Below, one piece after another: positions 17,743-25,617 of a DNA stretch of 64,000 nt. The notes under the pieces were generated by a model. That model made no database searches. It was not told the DNA's origin and worked only from the letters and a program-made list of their open reading frames with translations. Each line of letters opens with the position of its first letter. Positions within the stretch are counted from its first letter, which is position 1. The DNA is from a bacterium (lineage in GTDB: Bacteria; Krumholzibacteriota; Krumholzibacteriia; JACNKJ01): contig JAAEPZ010000591.1 in assembly GCA_024231955.1 (NCBI GenBank), positions 286,453 through 350,452 on the forward strand, read 5' to 3'. The translations under genes were made by a program, and so were the position numbers.

Positions 17743-18720
17743 ATGAAGAGAGTGTTTAGTGGAATTCAACCCTCCGGTGAAGCCCATCTCGGAAATTATG
17801 CAGGAGCCCTGAAGAACTGGGTGCGTCTCCAGGATGAGTACGAGTGCATCTACTGTGTAGTGGATTATCACGCCGTCACCCAGCCGTACGAAAGCGCCGA
17901 GTTGCCGGGCAAGACGCTGGACATGGCGACCTCCCTGCTGGCCGCCGGGATTGATCCCGAGAAGGCCACTCTTTTCGTTCAGTCGGCCGTACCCGAGCAC
18001 ACGGAACTGGCCTGGCTCTTCAACTGCGTGACGCCGTTGGGTGAACTGGAGCGGATGACCCAATTCAAGGACAAGTCCGCCCGCAACCGCAAGAACATCA
18101 CTGCGGGTCTTCTGGACTATCCCGTACTTCAGGCCGCGGACATCATGCTCTACAAAGCCGAATACGTGCCTGTAGGTGAGGACCAGGTGCAGCATCTGGA
18201 GCTCAGTCGGGAGATCGTACGCCGTTTCAATACACGTTACGGGGATGTCTTCCCCGAACCGCAACCGATCCTGAGCACGGCCAAACGGATTCTGGGGCTG
18301 GACGGCCAGGCCAAAATGAGCAAGAGCATCGGCAACACACTGCCCATGCTGGCTACCGCCGAGGAGATCTGGGATGGCTTGAAGACGGGCGTCACCTGTT
18401 CGAAGCGTGTGCGCCTCAAGGATCCGGGCGAGCCCGACGAGTGCAACATCTTCACCATCCACAAGACCTTCACGCCCGAAGAGAAGCAGATGGAGCTGGC
18501 CACGGCGTGCCGCGAGGCGAGCATCGGTTGCTTCGATTGCAAGAAAGTGCTGGCCGCCAATATCGACGAAACCATGGCGCCGATCCGCGAGCGCTATCTG
18601 GAGTTGAAGGGGAAGCCGGAGGTTGTCCGCGAGGTGCTGGCGGCCGGGGCCGCGCGCTGTCGCTCCATCGCCGGAGAGGTTCTGGCGGAGGCACGCGCGG
18701 CGATGGGTTTCTTCAAGTAA
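17743..18720 (+). CDS. trpS: Tryptophanyl-tRNA synthetase
   Basis: 325 residues, the usual TrpRS size. The ATG at 17743 follows GAGGTG at 8 bases and gives MKRVFSGIQPSGEAHLGNYA; an upstream GTG/TTG extension lacks family similarity. The HIGH-box variant HLGNYAG is at residues 15-21 and the KMSKS loop (AKMSKSIGN) at 190-198, with MLYKAEYVPVGEDQVQHLEL between them, typical of class Ic TrpRS. It charges tRNA-Trp in the cytoplasm. The gene is preceded by about 400 non-coding bases rich in hairpins, suggesting leader control, though no T-box consensus was found. Confidence 0.95.
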   Translation: MKRVFSGIQPSGEAHLGNYAGALKNWVRLQDEYECIYCVVDYHAVTQPYESAELPGKTLDMATSLLAAGIDPEKATLFVQSAVPEHTELAWLFNCVTPLGELERMTQFKDKSARNRKNITAGLLDYPVLQAADIMLYKAEYVPVGEDQVQHLELSREIVRRFNTRYGDVFPEPQPILSTAKRILGLDGQAKMSKSIGNTLPMLATAEEIWDGLKTGVTCSKRVRLKDPGEPDECNIFTIHKTFTPEEKQMELATACREASIGCFDCKKVLAANIDETMAPIRERYLELKGKPEVVREVLAAGAARCRSIAGEVLAEARAAMGFFK

Positions 18721-18751
18721 TCATCTTTCCCACGCTATCCCGTAAAAGGAA

Positions 18752-18774
18752 AACGGCCCCCAATGGGGGCCGTT
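18752..18774. terminator. Bidirectional intrinsic terminator between trpS and the OmpA-like gene
   Basis: AACGGCCCCC, loop AAT, GGGGGCCGTT: a perfect 10-bp stem. On the minus strand the stem is followed by TTCCTTTTA, a T-rich tail, so it is a good terminator for the long minus-strand operon ending at 18821. It also lies 31 bases after the trpS stop. Confidence 0.8.
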
Positions 18775-18820
18775 CTCATCCGGTATCCAACAGGCTGTTG
18801 AATACTGAGACGTGCCTTGG

Positions 18821-19738
18821 TTACCTCTTGCCGCTTTTGAGTAATGTGACCCGACAGAGGCCGTCGCGGCCGGGCGGATCACCCTTGAACTGGTATGCCT
18901 CGGCGGAGATCTGATCATCGGCCAGGAGCAGACGCTCCTCAAGTTCACTGGCAAGCCAGTCGGCACGGCCCTGGGCCAACGCCAGCTTCTCCGACCAGAC
19001 CTCAACCTGCACCGCCTGCTGGGGGGAGTCCAGAAGCTCACGCAGAATGCGGTCAATCTCCTTCTCGGCCCCGGGCAACGACTTCACACTGTTCTTCTGG
19101 AACAGGCTGTGACCGGCGGCCTCGACACGCAGGTTCTTGCCCTCCTTGTAACTCAGGAAGGGGAGAGAGAAGGTGTTGCCCGCATACTGGTACTTGTTGG
19201 TGCCCGAGTCCTCGATCATGAAGATGAAGGAGTAGGGGAATCCAGGCTTGAGAACCTCTTTGTGCTTGCCGAGGCCATTCCAGGGCAATTCGGAAGGCGG
19301 TGTGTCCTTCCCATCCATACTGTAGAACACCTCGCCCCGGTAATCGGTGATATCCAGGTTCCACCTCTTGATATCGGAACCGCCGTCGAAATCGGTGCGG
19401 AATACCGCCACCGGAGCGGAGGTCACCGCCCTGGCGGCGAAATCGGGAATCAGAGGACACTCCACGCGCTCGGTGTCGTAGAGCCACGGGTTGAAGCTCG
19501 CGACCGGAGTGTACTCGAAGATAAGCTGTTCGACCTCCGTGCCGCCATCGTCGATGGCGGAGGTGGTGGGATCGAACTCCATCTCGGTTTTCTCCACCTC
19601 CAGCCGGAACTGATTCTCCTCAATCACCTCGATTTCGTGCAGAGATTGTGAAGAGCCTTCATCCGCTACGGCCGGCGCGACGACCGTAGCAAGGATGAAG
19701 GTGGCTGGTATGCTCAAATGCAGCAAGCTGCGTCTCAT
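18821..19738 (-). CDS. Exported OmpA-like protein, last gene of the TonB/ExbB operon
   Basis: 305 residues from the ATG at 19738, which has GGAGG 7 bases upstream; an ATG two codons earlier lies too close to that site. MRRSLLHLSIPATFILATVV...ADE is a signal peptide. Residues ~40-210 are a beta-rich region of unknown type (SDIKRWNLDITDYRGEVFYS, FSFIFMIEDSG-like). Residues ~210-305 read as a degenerate OmpA C-terminal domain: VKSLPGAEKEIDRILREL, LAQGRADWLASELEERL and a final VTLLKSGKR. OmpA domains bind peptidoglycan. As the last gene of the run, 20 bases after tonB, it may anchor the motor's outer end to the cell wall (inference). The OmpA call is tentative. Confidence 0.55.
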   Translation of the reverse strand: MRRSLLHLSIPATFILATVVAPAVADEGSSQSLHEIEVIEENQFRLEVEKTEMEFDPTTSAIDDGGTEVEQLIFEYTPVASFNPWLYDTERVECPLIPDFAARAVTSAPVAVFRTDFDGGSDIKRWNLDITDYRGEVFYSMDGKDTPPSELPWNGLGKHKEVLKPGFPYSFIFMIEDSGTNKYQYAGNTFSLPFLSYKEGKNLRVEAAGHSLFQKNSVKSLPGAEKEIDRILRELLDSPQQAVQVEVWSEKLALAQGRADWLASELEERLLLADDQISAEAYQFKGDPPGRDGLCRVTLLKSGKR

Positions 19739-19758
19739 TTCCATTCCTCCGGTTCCGT

Positions 19759-21099
19759 TCAGTTCAGCTTGAAGTTGATCGTCAGAACGCCCCACTGCTC
19801 CGCCGATTCCGCAAGCGGACTGAATTTCCATTCCTGAATACATTTTCGCGTCGCCTCATCGAGAACCTGATAGACGCTGGCTCTCTCGACGACGGCCTTC
19901 TTGATCGTGCCATCCGGTCGTACGGTGAAGTAGATGCTCACCGTCCCCTGCCAACCTTTCGTCTTGGCTATGGCGGGGTAGATCGGCGATGAGGACTTGA
20001 TGATATCGCGACCGAGTATGGGGCCGCTGAGGGTCATCGTCACATCCTTGTCGCTGTCGACCTTGACCGGCTCGGCTGGAGCCTGCGTTTTCCCCTCCGC
20101 AACAGGTTGCTTGATCTTGGCCAGAATATCCGCGGGCTTGTGCTCAGCCGACTTCGGTTTGAGCAGACTGCCCTGGGAGAACGAATCGCTGCCGCCGCGA
20201 GAAACCAGTCCGGTGCCCGCGGTCGGCTCGGCGACCGGTGCGGTCATGGCCGGCCCGTCGGACGGATGGGCTGGTGTCGGCGTACCCATCCCCGCCAGAT
20301 TCGTGACATCGCCGCGACTTGACTTGCCTCCGGTCAGGGAACCTGTGGGGAGTTTCCCCTTGTAGGCTGACTTGCCCTCCGGCAAAACACCGCCCTTGAG
20401 TTCGGGATGACCATCGGCCACGCCGCCGGTCGGTACCGAAAGCGTCAGTCCACCGCCCGCCAGGGAGCTTCCGCCGGATTCCGACTTCGTCACCTCGAAT
20501 ACCGGCTTGTCGCCGCGCGCTTTGCGTCCGACGAGCGCCTTGCCGTTCAGATTGACGCTTTCACTGCTCACACGTCCTGGCTCGTTGGGGCTGTTGCCCA
20601 CAGCGGCAGCCAGCTTGGATGGAGCACCGGCAATCTGCGGAGTCAAAGGCGCTTTGGTCGTCCGTGTCCGCGACTTCAGCTTTGGCGCCTGAAACGCCTT
20701 GGGCTTGGGTCTGGCCTTCGGCTTGGGCAGAGGGACGCTGGGTGTCATCGTCGCTTCGACCAATGGTTGCCTCTCGGCCACGGGTTTCGGCTTCGCCTCG
20801 GCGAAGAGCGAACCTTCACGTTTCGGCGGTTTCCTCTTCTCGACGACCTCGGCCACCTTCTCCGGCGCCAGGGTCACTTTCTCGGCCACCTCTTTGCCGT
20901 ACCGCTCTTCCAGATAGGAGATCTCGGTGAGCTCGTATTGCTTCTCGACCTGCGTCACGCTGCCGATGCCCAACAGAAGGAGCAGGGCCGAGTGGATGAT
21001 CACCGATAAGGTGAACGAACCCGGAGTCCCCTTGGGATAACGGTGGGGGATACGGCGAGAGATCGCCTGAGGCGGTCGGTTCCGGTTTACTGTATTCAT
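19759..21099 (-). CDS. TonB-family energy-transducing protein
   Basis: 446 residues. The ATG at 21099 overlaps the exbD stop (TGATG); TTG at 21102 is a less likely start. One N-terminal membrane helix (residues ~27-47, FTLSVIIHSALLLLLGIGSV) contains the His that TonB uses in its membrane anchor (SVIIH). Residues ~75-355 form a long Pro/Lys/Gly-rich periplasmic linker with PKPKARPKPK. Residues ~360-446 are the TonB C-terminal domain: YPAIAKTKGWQGTVSIYFTV, RPDGTIKKAVVERAS, ATRKCIQEWKFSPL. The linker is longer than in E. coli TonB (239 residues in total), enough to span a wide periplasm. It couples ExbB/ExbD to an outer-membrane partner. Confidence 0.9.
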   Translation of the reverse strand: MNTVNRNRPPQAISRRIPHRYPKGTPGSFTLSVIIHSALLLLLGIGSVTQVEKQYELTEISYLEERYGKEVAEKVTLAPEKVAEVVEKRKPPKREGSLFAEAKPKPVAERQPLVEATMTPSVPLPKPKARPKPKAFQAPKLKSRTRTTKAPLTPQIAGAPSKLAAAVGNSPNEPGRVSSESVNLNGKALVGRKARGDKPVFEVTKSESGGSSLAGGGLTLSVPTGGVADGHPELKGGVLPEGKSAYKGKLPTGSLTGGKSSRGDVTNLAGMGTPTPAHPSDGPAMTAPVAEPTAGTGLVSRGGSDSFSQGSLLKPKSAEHKPADILAKIKQPVAEGKTQAPAEPVKVDSDKDVTMTLSGPILGRDIIKSSSPIYPAIAKTKGWQGTVSIYFTVRPDGTIKKAVVERASVYQVLDEATRKCIQEWKFSPLAESAEQWGVLTINFKLN

Positions 21100-21524
21100 C
21101 AACTTCCACCCCCGGTTACCTGTTCGGTGGCGATCGCGATGCGCGGCGCGCCGGCTTTCTGGATCTGGGCGATCACCAGTTCCACGTCGCCGTAGGGGAT
21201 CCCCTGATCGGCCTTGAGCACGGCGATACGACTGGGATGACCGCTGAACTGATCCTCGAGAACCAGACGGAGTTCGTCGAAGGAGACCTCCTCCTCCTGC
21301 ACGGCCAGTTGTCCGTCCAGAGTGAAGATGATCTCCACCTTGTCCTGATCCTCGGTCTCCGCGGTGGTGGCCTCGGGCAGCACCACCTCCATCTCAGACT
21401 TGTTGAGAAACGGGCTGATCACCATCAGGGTCAACACGACAACCAGTGAGACGTTGATGATCGGCACGACATCGGTCTTGGTCTGAATGCGGGCGCCTTT
21501 GTTTCTACGTTTCTTGTTTCTCAT
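21099..21524 (-). CDS. ExbD/TolR-like protein with Asn in place of the proton-carrying Asp
   Basis: 141 residues with ATG overlapping the previous exbD stop. The topology is that of ExbD: basic N-terminus, one membrane helix (~19-38), periplasmic domain. Aligned on the invariant Pro, its helix VVPIINVSLVVVLTLMVISP matches ExbD residue for residue in length, but the essential Asp is Asn24 (codon AAC at 21455-21453). The neighbouring paralogue has Asp24 at the same place. An Asp-to-Asn change here abolishes activity in E. coli ExbD (established), so this subunit is unlikely to conduct protons. An earlier Asp18 (KTDVV) lies before the helix and is a poor substitute. Confidence 0.88.
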   Translation of the reverse strand: MRNKKRRNKGARIQTKTDVVPIINVSLVVVLTLMVISPFLNKSEMEVVLPEATTAETEDQDKVEIIFTLDGQLAVQEEEVSFDELRLVLEDQFSGHPSRIAVLKADQGIPYGDVELVIAQIQKAGAPRIAIATEQVTGGGS

Positions 21525-21952
21525 TCCGCCTTCACCCTGTTCAGCAGAGCCAGCCCTTTTGCGCCGTTCTGCTTGAGTACATCCATCACCGTTACGACTT
21601 TACCCAGCAGCACTTCATCCTGAGGCACGACAATCACCGTGTGGTCGGACATGCCGGCCAGACGCCGCCGCGTCAGATGAGCCAGGTCCTCGACCCGTAC
21701 CGATTCTCCGTCGACCTCGAGGCCGTCGGCCATGACGACTACGGTCATCTTCTCGTCCGTGCTTTTGTCCTTGTGCACGACCTCACTGCCTGCCGTGGCC
21801 TTGGTGGCGTTAACCTGGATACCGGACCAGAGCATGGCGGGCATGGTCATGAGGAACACCACGATCAGAGTAGTGACGACGTCCGCCAGAGGTGTGATAT
21901 TCGCTTCATTGGCGGGATCATCGAGTCCCTGCCCACGTTTCTTGCGTGACAT
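21521..21952 (-). CDS. exbD: ExbD/TolR-like biopolymer transport protein
   Basis: 143 residues; ATG preceded by GGAG at 6 bases, 8 bases after exbB. The single membrane helix ITPLADVVTTLIVVFLMTMP carries Asp24 (codon GAC at 21883-21881), the residue that is protonated in ExbD/TolR motors. The remaining ~95 residues are the periplasmic domain (KMTVVVMADGLEVDGESV, VIVVPQDEVLLGKVVTVMDV), the usual ExbD fold. It should form, with ExbB, the ion-driven stator that drives TonB. It overlaps the Asn-bearing paralogue by ATGA. Confidence 0.92.
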   Translation of the reverse strand: MSRKKRGQGLDDPANEANITPLADVVTTLIVVFLMTMPAMLWSGIQVNATKATAGSEVVHKDKSTDEKMTVVVMADGLEVDGESVRVEDLAHLTRRRLAGMSDHTVIVVPQDEVLLGKVVTVMDVLKQNGAKGLALLNRVKAE

Positions 21953-21960
21953 TCCAACTC

Positions 21961-22590
21961 CTATTCAGTCGGAGATCCGGATCCGATATATTTCCAGAAA
22001 TGGCAGACCATCTCCTCGACCTCGGTAAGACGCACGCGGATTCTGCGTGTAAAGGCGTTGTAGAAGACGGTCGCGATCACAGCCACGATAATCCCCGCAG
22101 CCGTGGTCAGCAGCGCTTCGGATACACCCATGGCGATCACGGAGCTGCCGCCGCTGCCGGTAACGGCGATGTCCTTGAAAGCGCGGATGATGCCGATGAC
22201 CGTACCCAGCAGACCGATCAGCGGTGCAATGTTGGCGAGTGTGCCGAGCACCACCATGTTCTTCTCCATGTGGATCTGCTCCCGCTCAATCTCGATGTCA
22301 ATCAGCTGCTCGACCTCTTCGCGGGGTTGACGGATATTTTCCAGCGCGGAACCAACGACCCGGGTGAGCGAACTGTTGCCGTGCTTGCAGACCTTATAGA
22401 ATTCCCCAACCTGATTCCTGCTCAGGTAACGCTGCATGGTTGTCTTGAAATCCCTCGTCGATGCGTTGGTGCGGGTGAAGAACCACCAGCGCTCAAGGGC
22501 GAATGTGACGACGACGACGCTGCACAGCAGCAGAACGATCATCGTCGGACTACCCATTAGAACCGATACAAGATTATTTCCGGAAAGCAT
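21961..22590 (-). CDS. exbB: MotA/TolQ/ExbB proton channel protein
   Basis: 209 residues from the ATG at 22590, preceded by AAAAGGAG at a 5-base gap; a 31-residue upstream extension has no ribosome site. Three membrane helices are seen: residues ~13-35 (MIVLLLCSVVVVTFALERWW), ~112-140 (NMVVLGTLANIAPLIGLLGT) and ~155-185 (SEALLTTAAGIIVAVIATVF). GLLGTVIGI and the TTAAG stretch with its polar Thr residues are the hallmarks of ExbB/TolQ. It makes the pentameric channel around the ExbD helices and converts proton motive force into movement. It follows the TPR gene by 20 bases. Confidence 0.93.
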   Translation of the reverse strand: MLSGNNLVSVLMGSPTMIVLLLCSVVVVTFALERWWFFTRTNASTRDFKTTMQRYLSRNQVGEFYKVCKHGNSSLTRVVGSALENIRQPREEVEQLIDIEIEREQIHMEKNMVVLGTLANIAPLIGLLGTVIGIIRAFKDIAVTGSGGSSVIAMGVSEALLTTAAGIIVAVIATVFYNAFTRRIRVRLTEVEEMVCHFWKYIGSGSPTE

Positions 22591-22610
22591 CACTACTCCT
22601 TTTGTCCATC

Positions 22611-25607
22611 CTAATTGTCTACTCGCGCCTGTTGCAGTTCCTGATCGAGAACATCCATCTGTTCCCGGGCCAGTGCTGCCCATTCCGTGTTGTTGCTGTT
22701 TTCGGCAATGCGCTGATAGCAGATCCGCGCTTCGCTCAGGTTGCCCTCCTCCTCATGGAGAGTGGCCAATCGCGCCAGAGCGGCGATACCGAAATCATTG
22801 TCCAGACCGCCGGGTTGCTCGGCGGACTGCTGGTAGGCCGCTCGGGATTCATCCTCGCGTCCCAGTTTGTGCAGACACTCACCACGCTGGTAGTGAATGC
22901 GGCAGGCGGGGGCACCGGTCAGAGCTGCAACTCTGTCGAAAATCACCAGGGCCTCCTCGTACTGGCCGGTTTCCGTCTGGAATACCTCAGCCATCTGCAG
23001 TTGCGTTTCGAGACGTCGTTCGTCGTCGGGATAGCGCTCAAGGAACTCTCCGGCGTTAAGAAGGAACGACTGCCATTGTTCGAGCTTGCGATAACAGAGC
23101 CCTGCATTGAACATGCCCAGACTCGCCAGTTCGTTGGCGGAATACTGATCCGCCAGAATCAGGAAATGACCGGCGGCGGCGGCGAAGTTGTCCTGGATAA
23201 AGAGGATGTTGCCCGCCTTGAGGAGAGCGGTCGGCACCAGCTCACGATCGGGGTAGGTGGCGGTGAAATTCTCGAAGGCGGCCAGTGCGCTTTCGTGACG
23301 GCCCAGCGCGTACAAGGCCTCGGCCAGATAGTAGAGCGCCTCCGGAGCGATCTCGCTGTCGGAATAGCGGATTGTGATCGCCTCGTAATGTTGAGCGGCC
23401 TCCTCGAAATTGTTGGCGCGGAAAGCCTCGCCCCCCTTTTCCCAAAGCACCTCGGCAGCGAAGACCGCATCGGGGTTGGCCTCGATGTAGCTGAGCATGT
23501 CCTTGCCGCTGCGGAGATAACAGGCCTGGATCGCCTGCTGCGCATCGACCTGGCGCATCCCGTCCGGGTACAGGCTGCTGTAGGCTTCGAAGGCCGTCAC
23601 GGCCGCGTCGTAATCCTGCTGATTGTAGATGCAACTGGCGCAGTTGAAGAGCGCCTCCTCCGCGTACTCATGATCGGGGAAACGATTGGCGAGGTTCGCA
23701 TAGTGACTGTGGGCCTCCCCATACATCTGCAGACCGAAGAGGGTGTCGCCGAGTTTGCGCAGCACCTCGGGTGTCTCCTCATAATCGGGATGGCTATGCA
23801 GCACCTGGCGCCAGCGGGAGACTGCGTCTTCGTAGTACTGGAGGGCGTAGAGACATTCGCCCGACTGGTACAGCGCGGCGGGCCGCTCGGGGGAGTCGGG
23901 CGATGCGGACAGGAACTGTTCGAACAGTTCGAGAGCCCGTTTGAACTCTTCACGATTGAAGTACATGCCGGCGGCGGCGAGTGCGTTGGCGGGATTGCTG
24001 CCGGCGTCATTGCTGATGACCAGCAGGTAGCGCTCCTGTTCCAGCAGCGCTCGCTGATCGTCGCCCAGATGACTGTAGCTGGCGGTCATCCCCTGCAGGG
24101 CGAAGGGCGCAACGTCACTGAAGGGGTAGTCCCCAAGAACCAGACGATAGAGATCGGCGGCATCCTGGTAGAGGCCAAGTTCGAAGTAGCTCTCGGCGAT
24201 CAGATAGTAGGTACGGCCGCGCCAGATGTTGGGCGTGGGCAGCAGGCGCCGGGAGAGATGGCGGTAATTGGTCACGATCCGACTGAGATCGGATTCGAGA
24301 TGATAGGACCAGGTGAGCAGGAAAAGCGCCTTCTCGCCGAGATCGGTGTCGGCGTGCTTGTCGAGAAGTTTGCCGAGAATGTCCCGCGCGGTATCGATAT
24401 CATCGAGTTTGAGGTTGTTGAGCGCCTGGATCAGCTGCACGCGACCCTCGAGCGGATCGCCGGTGAACCGGTCCTGGAACATATGGGCCATCCCGATGCT
24501 CTGGTTCCAGTTTTCGTTGCGCGCATAATGGTGCATCATTTTGAAGAGGGCGGTGCTGCCGGTGCGCCCGTCGGGAAACGCCTGGAGGATCGAGCTGAAG
24601 GCGTGATCGGCCTCGCTCTCGCGGCCGAGGGCGAAGAAGGAGAGTCCCTTGAGCATGAGAATCTTCTCGAGCAGGGGATCATCGGCGGCGATATCCAGAA
24701 CCAGTTTGTCCAGGCTGTCCAGCGTCCGGATGTAATCCTTCTCCTGATAGAGGATGGAGGCCAGCTTGAAGTGGGCGGCCTGGGCATGATGACTGTTGGG
24801 ATGGGAGAGCAGCAGATCCTGGAACGCCGACTGCGCCAGGCTGTGCTGGCCCGAGCGGAGGAAGGATTCGGCGATGGCGAAGCGAACGTCGGCGGCAAGC
24901 ATCGTGGTCGGATAGCGTACCAGGAGTTGACGATATTGCTGAATGGCCATCAGGAATTGCCCGTCCTCGAACAGGCAGTGGGCGAGATAGTAACGCGCCC
25001 GCTCCGACTCCACCTGCCGGAAGAAGGCCTTGGCCTCCTCATGTTCGTTGCGCTGATAGTGGTAGATGCCGTAGGCGAAACGCAGCTGCGGCAGTTCGCC
25101 ATAGGCGGCCCACTTGGCGACGATCTCATCGGCCGTCTTCTTGAACTCCTCCCATTCACCCAGGGCGACCATCGTCTGCGCATAGGCGAAACCGGCATCG
25201 CGATACAGGTAGGTATCCTTGTAGCTCTTCATCACTTTTTCGAAGTGCTTGCTGGCTTCGACGAAATCCTTGCGGCTGAAGAGACATTGCCCCTGACGCA
25301 GTTCGGCGCAGGCCGCGAGCACATCGGTGCGCCCGTTTGCACCCTTGACCTGGGCGAATTCGCCAAGGGCGAGGTCGGGCTCCTCCAGCAGATAGAGGCA
25401 CTCGCCCGCCATGTAGTGGGCGCGAGCCGCATGGTCGGACCCGCCGAATTTCTGGTAGACTGCGCTATAGGCATCGACCGCCGCCATGCTGGGACCATCC
25501 GCTTGATAGAGGCGGTCAGCGGCGTTGATGAGTTCTATGGCGCTTTCCTGAGCCAGCGCACAGGTGGCGCAGCACAGCCAGATAAGAACAAGAATCCCTT
25601 TTTTCAT
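22611..25607 (-). CDS. Very long exported TPR-repeat protein
   Basis: 998 residues from the ATG at 25607, which has GGAG 6 bases upstream; a GTG two codons earlier is possible. MKKGILVLIWLCCATCALAQ is a signal peptide. The rest is made of about twenty or more TPR-like helical hairpins, e.g. AARAHYMAGECLYLLEEPDL, EALFNCASCIYNQQDYDAAV, APEALYYLAEALYALGRHES, FQTETGQYEEALVIFDRVA. The spacing of about 34-37 residues and Ala-Gly-Glu-Leu patterns resemble the YbgF/BamD class of periplasmic TPR proteins, but this is far longer. It would form a superhelix that could scaffold other periplasmic or outer-membrane parts. It lies between the PorV-like gene and exbB. Confidence 0.85.
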   Translation of the reverse strand: MKKGILVLIWLCCATCALAQESAIELINAADRLYQADGPSMAAVDAYSAVYQKFGGSDHAARAHYMAGECLYLLEEPDLALGEFAQVKGANGRTDVLAACAELRQGQCLFSRKDFVEASKHFEKVMKSYKDTYLYRDAGFAYAQTMVALGEWEEFKKTADEIVAKWAAYGELPQLRFAYGIYHYQRNEHEEAKAFFRQVESERARYYLAHCLFEDGQFLMAIQQYRQLLVRYPTTMLAADVRFAIAESFLRSGQHSLAQSAFQDLLLSHPNSHHAQAAHFKLASILYQEKDYIRTLDSLDKLVLDIAADDPLLEKILMLKGLSFFALGRESEADHAFSSILQAFPDGRTGSTALFKMMHHYARNENWNQSIGMAHMFQDRFTGDPLEGRVQLIQALNNLKLDDIDTARDILGKLLDKHADTDLGEKALFLLTWSYHLESDLSRIVTNYRHLSRRLLPTPNIWRGRTYYLIAESYFELGLYQDAADLYRLVLGDYPFSDVAPFALQGMTASYSHLGDDQRALLEQERYLLVISNDAGSNPANALAAAGMYFNREEFKRALELFEQFLSASPDSPERPAALYQSGECLYALQYYEDAVSRWRQVLHSHPDYEETPEVLRKLGDTLFGLQMYGEAHSHYANLANRFPDHEYAEEALFNCASCIYNQQDYDAAVTAFEAYSSLYPDGMRQVDAQQAIQACYLRSGKDMLSYIEANPDAVFAAEVLWEKGGEAFRANNFEEAAQHYEAITIRYSDSEIAPEALYYLAEALYALGRHESALAAFENFTATYPDRELVPTALLKAGNILFIQDNFAAAAGHFLILADQYSANELASLGMFNAGLCYRKLEQWQSFLLNAGEFLERYPDDERRLETQLQMAEVFQTETGQYEEALVIFDRVAALTGAPACRIHYQRGECLHKLGREDESRAAYQQSAEQPGGLDNDFGIAALARLATLHEEEGNLSEARICYQRIAENSNNTEWAALAREQMDVLDQELQQARVDN

Positions 25608-25617
25608 GAGCACTCCG

